Assembly (NCBI RefSeq): GCF_004005495.1
Contig: NZ_RZYA01000008.1
Span: 62,001-126,000, forward strand
Length of the DNA stretch: 64,000 nucleotides
Source of the DNA: Streptomyces antnestii
GTDB lineage: Bacteria; Actinomycetota; Actinomycetes; Streptomycetales; Streptomycetaceae
Reading direction: 5' to 3'
Under the pieces are notes generated by a model, which was not told where the DNA came from, made no database searches, and saw only the letters and a list, made by a program, of their open reading frames with translations. The translations under genes and the position numbers were made by a program. Of this stretch, positions 1 through 6,930 are shown piece by piece (position 1 is the stretch's first letter; every line of letters begins with the position of its first letter).

Positions 1-505
1 CAAGGCGGCCGTCGTTCCACGCGTCCTGCACGGGTACGTCGAGCGCGGTCGCCGCGGCGGCCACCATGTCGGCGACCATCGGGTTGCGGTCCGCGGTCGC
101 GACGGGCTGGATCGGCGTCGGGAGCCGGTCGTAGTACGGCTGCACGACGGCCGGCTCCCAGCCGGCGGCGCCGCGCTCGACCCACTCGTCGAGGTCGGCG
201 GCCAGGGTGCGCCAGGAGATCATCGTGTTGCCGTCGGAGCAGCCGCCGAGAATCCGCAGCCGGGCCTGGCGGATCGCCGAGTTCCCGCGCTCCTGCGGGA
301 CGCTGCGGTAGTCGAGGTCGTACTCGCCCTCGAGCATCTCCGCCCAGCGCCGCAGCTCACGGGCGCGCGGCTCGTGCTCGTCGTCGGGGCCCCATTCGAG
401 GAGCGCGACGGTGACGTCGGCGTCCTCGCTCAGGCGCGCGGCGAGCAGGCTGCCCGACGTACCACCGCCGACGATCAGGTAGTCGAAGGCCGTGGCGTCG
501 GCCAT
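1..505 (-). CDS. GMC-family FAD oxidoreductase, N-terminal part (runs off the window)
   Basis: About 168 N-terminal residues are visible; the rest lies left of base 1. The start ATG (505-503) overlaps the stop of the upstream permease gene as TGATG, so the two are translationally coupled. The N-terminus has the FAD dinucleotide-binding motif (FDYLIVGGGTSGSLLAARL) and an acidic position after the second strand (LLEWGPD). Further on is the GMC signature region with a GGCSDGNTMISWR stretch, where the family normally has GGxSxxNxMxxxR. The family (choline dehydrogenase, glucose oxidase, alcohol oxidases) oxidises alcohols. Coupling to a nucleobase-type permease suggests that the permease imports the substrate; that is inference. 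The C-terminal active-site His/Asn is not visible, so integrity cannot be judged. Confidence 0.88.
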   Translation of the reverse strand, partial: MADATAFDYLIVGGGTSGSLLAARLSEDADVTVALLEWGPDDEHEPRARELRRWAEMLEGEYDLDYRSVPQERGNSAIRQARLRILGGCSDGNTMISWRTLAADLDEWVERGAAGWEPAVVQPYYDRLPTPIQPVATADRNPMVADMVAAAATALDVPVQDAWNDGRL

Positions 506-1998
506 CACGCGACACCTTCCGTGGCCGCCTCCGCCACCACCGGGCTGTGGCCGGCGAAGCGGGCGAAGCGCTTCATCAGGAACAGGTAGAGCGGGCAGAT
601 CACCGCGAGTCCGATGATCCAGGAGATGTCGACGCCGCCGAGCTTCTCGGCCATCGGACCGGTGTACATCGCGGTGCTCAGGAAGGGGATCTGGACGAGG
701 ATGCCGAGGACATAGCAGGCGACCGCGATGAGGTTGAACTTGCCGTAGCGGCCGCCGTCCCGCTCGAACAGGGAGTCGATGTCGTACTCGCCGTGCTTGA
801 GCGCGTAGTAGTCGACCAGGTTGACGGCTGTCCACGGCACGAGCACGCAGAGCAGCAGGAGCATGAAGTTGGTGAAGTTGACGAGGAAGTTGTCCTTGCC
901 GGCCAGCGCCATGACGAGCGCGCCGGCGAAGAGGACGGCGGAGACCACCGCGCGGGCCGAGGCGCCGGGCACCCACTTCGGGAAGATCGTCTGGCCGACC
1001 GTGATGGTGGACAGCGCGCCGCAGTAGAGGTTCATCGCGTTGGTGCACGCGATGCCGATACCGAAGACCGCGATGACGACGCCGCCGACGCCGTGGGTCA
1101 GCTCCTGCAGGCCGGAGACCGTGTCGGCCTTGGGCAGCGCGGCGCCGACGAGGACGCCGAGGATCATCGGGAACAGCGAGCCGAGCACCGCGCCGGCGTA
1201 CGTCGCCCAGAACGCGGGGCGCACGCCCGTGTCGCGGGGCATGTAGCGGGTGTAGTCGGAGACGTACGGCGCGTAGGCGATCTGCCAGAGCGCGGCCAGC
1301 GAGACCGTGCCCATGAAGCCGGCCACGGTGGCGCCGCCGGTGTGCAGCGCGCCGGTGGGCAGGTGGTGGACGCCGAGCATCCAGACGAAGGCGAGGACCA
1401 TCACCACGCCGGAGACGAGGCTCATCAGGCCCGTCAGCGCGTGGATCATCCGGTAGCCGACGATCGCGCCGACGACGCTGACCAGTCCGATCAGGATGAT
1501 CGCGAAGGTCTCGTCGATCCCGAACAGGCTGGAGACCGCCTGGCCGCCGAGGACCATGTTGGAGGCGAAGAAGCCGACGTACATGAAGATCACGAGGATG
1601 ACGACGAGCAGGCTCCCGTACGAGCCGAACTGCGCGCGCGTCTGCAGCATCTGCGGGACGCCCATCTGTGGGCCCTGTGCGGCGTGCAGCGCCATCACCA
1701 CGCCGCCGACGGCGTGGCCGACGACGAGGGCGATGAGCGCGGCCCAGACGGGCATTCCGTAGACGGCCGTCGCGACCACGCCGGTGGCCACGGTGAGCAG
1801 CATGATGTTGGAGCCGAACCAGATGGTGAACAGGTCGCGGGCGCGCCCGTGCCGCTCGGTCACGGGGATGTGGTCGATGGTGCGCTTCTCGACCCCCAGC
1901 GTGGTCTCGACCCCCGTCGTGGTCTCGACCGCCGTCGTGGTCTCGACCGGCATCGTGGTCTCGGCCGCCTGCGTGGTCTCGGCTGCGTCGTGCTGCAT
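505..1998 (-). CDS. NCS1-family nucleobase:cation symporter (purine/cytosine permease type)
   Basis: 497 residues with about 12 hydrophobic segments. The NCS1 N-terminal signature is present: IPVTERHGRARDLFTIWFG, followed by GPQMGVPQMLQTRAQFG. Family members move purines, pyrimidines, allantoin, hydantoins or related N-heterocycles across the cytoplasmic membrane with H+ or Na+. A good ribosome site (GAAGGGAA) lies before the ATG at 1998. The gene is divergent from the nitrilase-family gene at 2203 and coupled to the GMC oxidoreductase downstream, so the three may form an uptake and degradation unit for a nitrogen compound (inference). An odd feature is the cytoplasmic N-tail, roughly residues 6-38, built of degenerate six-residue repeats of the type V-E-T-T-x-x. 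A second NCS1 gene begins at 63679. The exact substrate cannot be read from sequence. Confidence 0.9.
   Translation of the reverse strand: MQHDAAETTQAAETTMPVETTTAVETTTGVETTLGVEKRTIDHIPVTERHGRARDLFTIWFGSNIMLLTVATGVVATAVYGMPVWAALIALVVGHAVGGVVMALHAAQGPQMGVPQMLQTRAQFGSYGSLLVVILVIFMYVGFFASNMVLGGQAVSSLFGIDETFAIILIGLVSVVGAIVGYRMIHALTGLMSLVSGVVMVLAFVWMLGVHHLPTGALHTGGATVAGFMGTVSLAALWQIAYAPYVSDYTRYMPRDTGVRPAFWATYAGAVLGSLFPMILGVLVGAALPKADTVSGLQELTHGVGGVVIAVFGIGIACTNAMNLYCGALSTITVGQTIFPKWVPGASARAVVSAVLFAGALVMALAGKDNFLVNFTNFMLLLLCVLVPWTAVNLVDYYALKHGEYDIDSLFERDGGRYGKFNLIAVACYVLGILVQIPFLSTAMYTGPMAEKLGGVDISWIIGLAVICPLYLFLMKRFARFAGHSPVVAEAATEGVA
1888..1985 (-). repeat. In-frame degenerate 18-bp repeats in permease N-tail
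   Basis: The plus strand shows repeated GTGGTCTCGACC units spaced by 18 bases, encoding successive V/A-E-T-T-x-x hexapeptides on the minus strand. About six copies are present. Such in-frame repeats commonly expand and contract by slippage and would change only the length of the cytoplasmic tail. Confidence 0.75.
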
Positions 1999-2202
1999 GG
2001 GAATTTCCCTTCAGGCCTGCCGGCTCCGGCGGTCGGCGCCGCAGTCGTGATGCCGGTCACGGTAGGCCCGCGCGCCGGTCGCCGACCAACAGCGGTTTTC
2101 GTTGCACTGCATCGCCAAATCAGATGTTCGGGCGCATTGACATCACCTTCGCCGAGACCCCTTGATGAGGCCGTTCACCCACATCTGTGAGGAGCACGTC
2201 TC

Positions 2203-3024
2203 ATGCAGGACCGCGTCACCATCGGGTTGGTCCAGTGGCACGCCGTGCCCGGCGACCCCGCCGCCAACCTCGATACCGCGCTCGCACTGGTCGCCGAGGC
2301 CGCCGGCCAGGGCGCCGACCTTGTGGTCCTGCCCGAGTTGTGGGCGAGCGGGTACGACGCCCCGCGGCTCGGCGCGATCGTGGCCGCGGCGGCCGAGCCG
2401 GTCCCCGGGCCGCGCAGCGACCGGCTCGCCGAGGCCGCGCGCACGTACGGGATCTGGCTGTTCGCGGGTTCGGTCCCGGAGCTGGCCGACGGGGTGACGT
2501 ACAACACCACGGTGGTGTACGGCCCCGACGGCGCCGTGGCAGGCCGCCACCGCAAGGCCCACCTCTACCGCCCGACCGCCGAGGACGCCGTCTTCGCCGC
2601 CGGCGACGAGGCCTCCGTCGTCGACACGGATCGCTTCGGCCGGATCGGCATGGCGACCTGCTTCGACGGCGACCACGCCGGGTACGCGCGGGCGCTGCGC
2701 GAGCGCGGCGCCCGCGTCGTCGTGATGCCTGCCGCCTACGAGGCCGGCGCCGAGCGCTGGTGGGACCTGCTCCACCCGGCGAACGCCCTCGCCAACGGCC
2801 AGTGGTGGATCACCGTCAACCAGGCCGGTGGCGAGGGCGACGCCGCCATGTTCGGGCGCAGCAGGGTGATCGCGCCCGACGGCACCGTGGTCTGCGAGGC
2901 ACCCCGCCACGACGCCGGCGGGCCGAACGTCGTGACGTGCACCGTCGACCTCGCCGCGGGGATCGCCGACGCCGACACCCACAGCTCCGCCCTCTGGACC
3001 GACACCCGCCCCGAGCTCTACTGA
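2203..3024 (+). CDS. Carbon-nitrogen hydrolase (nitrilase superfamily amidase)
   Basis: 273 residues, the usual length for a single-domain nitrilase-superfamily amidohydrolase. The Glu-Lys-Cys catalytic triad is visible: E45 in LPELWASG, K118 in RHRKAHLY and C153 in GMATCFDGD. These cytoplasmic enzymes hydrolyse non-peptide C-N bonds in amides, carbamoyl compounds or nitriles through a thioester at the Cys. GAGGAGCACGTCTC precedes the ATG, giving a good ribosome site. The gene is divergent from the NCS1 permease, with a 204-bp shared promoter region. A role in releasing ammonia from an imported N-compound is plausible but inferred; omega-amidase or N-carbamoyl hydrolase cannot be told apart here. 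Confidence 0.9.
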   Translation: MQDRVTIGLVQWHAVPGDPAANLDTALALVAEAAGQGADLVVLPELWASGYDAPRLGAIVAAAAEPVPGPRSDRLAEAARTYGIWLFAGSVPELADGVTYNTTVVYGPDGAVAGRHRKAHLYRPTAEDAVFAAGDEASVVDTDRFGRIGMATCFDGDHAGYARALRERGARVVVMPAAYEAGAERWWDLLHPANALANGQWWITVNQAGGEGDAAMFGRSRVIAPDGTVVCEAPRHDAGGPNVVTCTVDLAAGIADADTHSSALWTDTRPELY

Positions 3025-3135
3025 CCCGGCGGGAACCGGGACCGGCGCCGGGCGGGAGCGGTCCGTGTGACCGCGACGCGCCCGCGGACGGGCACCGATT
3101 TTCCTTGTGGGCCACGCACCCGTACCGTCAGATCG

Positions 3136-4239
3136 ATGAGTGCCGCGTCGGACCGTGATCCATTTTTCGACAATGCCAAGTTCCTGCTGGTCGTCCTGGT
3201 CGCCCTGGGGCACAGCTGGGACCAGATCGCCGGCACGGACGCACTGCGCGCCCTGCACACGGTTGTGTACGGCTTTCACATGCCGGCGTTCGTCCTGCTC
3301 TCCGGATACTTTTCCCGGAGCTTCAGCTTCCGGCCCGGCCAGGTGCGCAGACTGACATCAGGTGTTCTCGCCCCCTACCTGATCTTCGAGACGATCTACT
3401 GTGCCGTGTACGCGGAGGTCCGCGGCACCCCGTTCTCGATCACCCCCACGGCGCCGCTCTATCTGCTCTGGTTCCTGATCGCCCTGTTCGTGTGGCGGCT
3501 GACCGCGCCGATGTGGAAGGCCGTGCGCTTCCCTGTCGCCGTCGCCGTGGTGATCTCGCTCGCCGCCGGCATGACCAAGATGAGCTACGACCTGGCGCTG
3601 CCGAGGGTGCTGATGTTTCTGCCGTGGTTCGTGCTCGGGCTGCGGATGCGCCCCGAGCACTTCGCGCTCCTGCGCACCAGGACCGCCCGCGTCTGCGCGC
3701 TGCCCGCGATCCTGGTCGCCCTCGCGGTCGCGTACGTCCTCGCGCCCGGCCCGGACGACAACTGGCTGTCCATGTTCGTCGGCTACGGCGAGTTGGGCGT
3801 CTCGCCGGGCACATACCTCGCGGTGCGGCTTGTCCTGTTCGCCGTGAGTGCGGTTCTGGTCGCGGCCTTCTTCGCGCTCGTGCCGCATCGCAGGACGTTC
3901 TTCACCACGTTGGGTGCGGTCACGCTCTATCCGTATCTGCTGCACGGCCTGCTGATCCGCCTGGGCGAGGGGGCGGGCGCCTTCCCGCCTCTGCAGGCCC
4001 ACGGGTTGCCGGGCGAGGCGCTCCTGAGCCTGTGTGCGATCACCGCCGTGTTCCTGCTGTCCACACCGCCGGTTCGCAGGCTGACCAGGCCGCTCGTCGA
4101 ACCGCGCTTCCCTCGATGGCTGATCCCGAAGGACAGCGGCCAAAAGGCTCCCGCTGAGCAGGCGTCCACGGACGAGAGGAAGCCGGAAGGCAGCGAGACC
4201 GGCCTCGCTGTCTCTGGTGCGATGGCGCAACGCCGCTGA
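3136..4239 (+). CDS. Acyltransferase family 3 membrane protein (fucose 4-O-acetylase-like)
   Basis: 367 residues from the ATG at 3136 (MSAASDRDPFFDNAKF). I prefer this to an upstream in-frame start at 3067 because the family normally opens with D-x-x-K/R just before the first membrane helix. About ten hydrophobic segments are visible. The family hallmark His sits at the end of the first helix (VALGHSWD), and FHMPAFVLLSGYFS follows, matching the H-x-P-x-F-x-x-x-S-G pattern. These integral membrane enzymes acylate extracytoplasmic glycans or small molecules. The tail after residue 330 is polar. No operon partner is evident, since the next gene lies about 300 bp downstream. Confidence 0.88.
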   Translation: MSAASDRDPFFDNAKFLLVVLVALGHSWDQIAGTDALRALHTVVYGFHMPAFVLLSGYFSRSFSFRPGQVRRLTSGVLAPYLIFETIYCAVYAEVRGTPFSITPTAPLYLLWFLIALFVWRLTAPMWKAVRFPVAVAVVISLAAGMTKMSYDLALPRVLMFLPWFVLGLRMRPEHFALLRTRTARVCALPAILVALAVAYVLAPGPDDNWLSMFVGYGELGVSPGTYLAVRLVLFAVSAVLVAAFFALVPHRRTFFTTLGAVTLYPYLLHGLLIRLGEGAGAFPPLQAHGLPGEALLSLCAITAVFLLSTPPVRRLTRPLVEPRFPRWLIPKDSGQKAPAEQASTDERKPEGSETGLAVSGAMAQRR

Positions 4240-4541
4240 CCGTCGGCGACGGTCGGGACGCAACCGGCCGGCCCACCCTGGGCAGTTGAGTTCGGTTCGA
4301 TGAGCAACGGCGGTCACGAGGTTCTGCCGGTGCTTGAACGCGCCGACGTAGGCGGTCTGTTGGGATTCGGGAGTTCGCCGCAGGCTTGGCATCGGACACA
4401 TCGATGCGCCATGCAGGGACTTCACGCGATTATGGGAAGATTCGGTGAAACAGTAGTAGATTCCGCAGACGGCGGCATCGCCCTGCGGGCTCTTGCAGCA
4501 GCCCGGCTCCTCGTCATCAGCAGCCCAGCGAAAGGCCGCCC
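4240..4541. other. Non-coding gap upstream of PLD-like gene
   Basis: 302 bp with no convincing gene in any frame. A relatively A/T-rich stretch at about 4430-4465 (TTATGGGAAGATTCGG and following) may hold the promoter of the downstream gene, but no clear -35/-10 pair can be asserted. Confidence 0.4.
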
Positions 4542-5849
4542 ATGAAGCGAACGTTCACGTTGACCACCGCACTGGTCGTCACCGCGCTGTCGATGACCCC
4601 GGCGCACGCAGCGGTCAAGAAGGCCAAGCCCCCACTCAGCTGCGAGTCCCGGACGTTCACCTCCAGCCCGGGCCCGCGCTTCAACAATCCGGAGGACCCC
4701 GCGGCCCAGATGAAGATCATGGGCCCGATCATCGACTCGATCAACAGCGCAAGCTGCGGGCAGACCATCCGCGTCGCCATGTACTCGATCAGCTCCGCAC
4801 AGCCGGGTCCGGACTTCGCCAACGCCCTGATCGCCGCGCACCAGCGCGGCGTCATCGTCAAGGCGCTGATGGACGCTCACAGCGACAACGCGATCTGGCA
4901 GTCGCTGGTCACCGAGCTGGGCAACGACCCGAAGGCCTCCAGCTTCGCCGCGCTGTGCCCCGGCGCCTGTCTGTCCCACTTCGGCGGCTCGTCCCTGCAC
5001 GCGAAATACTACATGCTCAGCGGCGGGCTCGAGGCGAACAGGACGGTGACCGTCAGCAGCGCCAACCCCACGTCCGCCCAGGCCAACACCGCGTGGAACA
5101 GCAGCGCCACCGTCAAGGGCAACGTCGACCTGTACAACTCCTACGTCCGCTACTTCACCGCCATGTCCAAGGGCGCGATCTACGGCCCGGGCCCGCTGGC
5201 ACCCGACTACTACAACTCCACCAGCGCCACGGCCGCACGGACGACACTGTCCCCGCCCTCCTACCAGTGGCCCAAGGCGCGCACCAAGAGCGACACCTGG
5301 GTCGACTTCCTGAACAACATCAAGGCGCCGGCCACGATCAACATCGCCATGTTCGAGTGGACCTCTCACGGGCAGCCGGGCGACCGGAACTATCTGGAAC
5401 TGCCGAAGAAGCTGGTGAGCCTGGCGCAGACCGGCGTCAAGATCCACATCCTGATCACCGCCGGCCAGGTCGACGACAGCGTGCAGAACTACCTCAAGAA
5501 CCGGCCGAACATCGACGTGCACGACACCACCCACGGCACCGACGCGAACGGCAACGCCCTGCACTACACGCACGACAAGTACATGATGGTCAGCGGCGGT
5601 TACGCGGGTACGGCCGACTCCAGACTCGTGTTCGTCGGTTCCTCGAACTGGACGACCAACGGCGTCTGGCACAACGACGAGTCGGACCTGAAGCTGACCG
5701 GCCGGTCCAGCTACGACACGTTCATGACGGACTGGCAGAGCCAGTACGACCACTGCTGCGGGACCGTGGCACGGCAGTTGAGCTCCGAGGAGCGCGCCGA
5801 GAACCGGGCACGGGAGATTCCGATCGATCCGAGGCAGATCCAGGAATAG
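4542..5849 (+). CDS. Secreted phospholipase D-like (HKD superfamily) protein
   Basis: 435 residues. A Sec signal peptide covers about residues 1-23 (KRTFTLTTALVVTALS, ending near AHAA). Two HKD-like half-sites are visible: LHAKYYMLSGG with VTVSSANPTSAQ in the first half, and YTHDKYMMVSGG with VFVGSSNWTTNG in the second. Both keep H-x-K and the downstream S/N residues, but the aspartate four residues after Lys is Ser in both halves. That is a variant sometimes seen in PLD-like proteins. The product should be exported and act on phospholipids or nucleic acids; substrate unknown. GAAAGGCCGCCC precedes the ATG. The gene stands alone. Confidence 0.85.
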   Translation: MKRTFTLTTALVVTALSMTPAHAAVKKAKPPLSCESRTFTSSPGPRFNNPEDPAAQMKIMGPIIDSINSASCGQTIRVAMYSISSAQPGPDFANALIAAHQRGVIVKALMDAHSDNAIWQSLVTELGNDPKASSFAALCPGACLSHFGGSSLHAKYYMLSGGLEANRTVTVSSANPTSAQANTAWNSSATVKGNVDLYNSYVRYFTAMSKGAIYGPGPLAPDYYNSTSATAARTTLSPPSYQWPKARTKSDTWVDFLNNIKAPATINIAMFEWTSHGQPGDRNYLELPKKLVSLAQTGVKIHILITAGQVDDSVQNYLKNRPNIDVHDTTHGTDANGNALHYTHDKYMMVSGGYAGTADSRLVFVGSSNWTTNGVWHNDESDLKLTGRSSYDTFMTDWQSQYDHCCGTVARQLSSEERAENRAREIPIDPRQIQE

Positions 5850-5878
5850 ACGGCACTCTGCCGCCGGGCCGCCGTAGT

Positions 5879-5935
5879 CGTCCGTGAACCTTCCCCGCGT
5901 TGTCCGTGAACCATCCCGGAGTTGTCCGTGATCGG
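5879..5935. repeat. Three direct repeats of TTGTCCGTGAACC type, about 21-22 bp apart
   Basis: Copies begin at 5879, 5900 and 5922 and share the core GTCCGTGA. The spacing of two helical turns, and the position upstream of the deacetylase start at 6028, would suit a cooperatively bound regulator. No protein is known to bind here. Confidence 0.5.
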
Positions 5936-6027
5936 TAACGGACGCATCCATGGCGCCGAACGTCTCGTCCTGCCCTGTGAACGCAAGGTGGTCGGGGCCG
6001 GTGAGGCACTGCGCGAAGGGGACGGGC

Positions 6028-6801
6028 ATGGGGCGGCGGAGCAGCAGGCGGGGCTGGAACAGCACATTGGTCGGGGCCGCGCTCGGGGTGACGCTGCTCG
6101 CCACCGGCGCCTCGGTGTGGACCGCGCAGGCCGGTGCCGCGGACGGTCCGTCACCGGAGGCGGCGGCCCCGGCCACACCGGCCGGTGACATGCGACCGAC
6201 CGCGGTGACCATCGCACACGCCTCGGACGCGGGGACCCGCGGCGTCAACATCACCATCGACGACGGCCCTGACCCCAGGTGGACCCCTCAAGTACTCGAC
6301 GTGCTGCGGGAGTACGGAGTGAAGGCCACCTTCTGCATGGTGGGCCCGCAGGCCCAGGCACACCCGGACCTCGTGAAGAAGGTCGTCGCGGCGGGGCACC
6401 GGTTGTGCGACCACTCGGTGTCGCACGACACCACCATGGACAAGAAGTCCGAGGCCTACCAGTCGCAGCAGATACTCGACGCCGAACGCATGATCACCAA
6501 GGCCTCCGGGGGCGTACGGCCGATGTACTACCGGGCCCCCGGCGGAGCCTTCACCCCTTACAGCCGTAAGCTCGCCGCTTCCCGGGGCATGCGCCCGCTG
6601 GGCTGGAACGTGGACAGCAAGGACTTCGAACGTCCGGGTACGGACACCATCGTCGCCACCGTCGAGCGGGAGCTGCCCAACGGGCCGACGCTCCTCTTCC
6701 ACGACGCGGGCGGCGACCGCACCCAGACCGTCGAGGCCCTGCGCCGCGTTCTCCCCCAACTCAAGGAACAGGGATACACCTTCGGTTTCCCGGTGCGCTG
6801 A
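6028..6801 (+). CDS. Secreted polysaccharide deacetylase (NodB domain)
   Basis: 257 residues from ATG 6028, chosen because it begins a normal signal sequence (MGRRSSRRGWNSTLVGAALG); a longer in-frame start at 5950 adds only a non-conserved leader. The NodB domain fills residues about 65-255. It has TIDDGPDP (catalytic base and first metal Asp), CDHSVSHDT (the H-S-x-x-H metal site), YYRAPGGAF and LLFHDAGGDRTQT. The family removes N- or O-acetyl groups from chitin, peptidoglycan or related glycans outside the membrane. It lies 179 bp after the PLD-like gene, probably in its own transcription unit. Confidence 0.92.
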   Translation: MGRRSSRRGWNSTLVGAALGVTLLATGASVWTAQAGAADGPSPEAAAPATPAGDMRPTAVTIAHASDAGTRGVNITIDDGPDPRWTPQVLDVLREYGVKATFCMVGPQAQAHPDLVKKVVAAGHRLCDHSVSHDTTMDKKSEAYQSQQILDAERMITKASGGVRPMYYRAPGGAFTPYSRKLAASRGMRPLGWNVDSKDFERPGTDTIVATVERELPNGPTLLFHDAGGDRTQTVEALRRVLPQLKEQGYTFGFPVR

Positions 6802-6930
6802 GCCTCGCCCCCGGCTCGGTTCCCGGTCACCGGCCGCACGGCGCGCCGGTGTGCCTCCAGTCAGGTGGCCTGGCGCCCGGGCACGCGCGCAATTCCGGGG
6901 CCGGAGGCCTGGTCTGATTACGGTGCGTGG

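Noticed and set aside
547..2190. 547-codon plus-strand frame opposite the NCS1 permease
   Set aside because: Asp/Glu/His-rich mirror of a hydrophobic membrane protein gene; no start site or family.
4422..6257. 611-codon minus-strand frame across the PLD-like gene and the start of the deacetylase
   Set aside because: Spans two well supported plus-strand genes and their gap; composition is Val/Gly/Arg shadow type.
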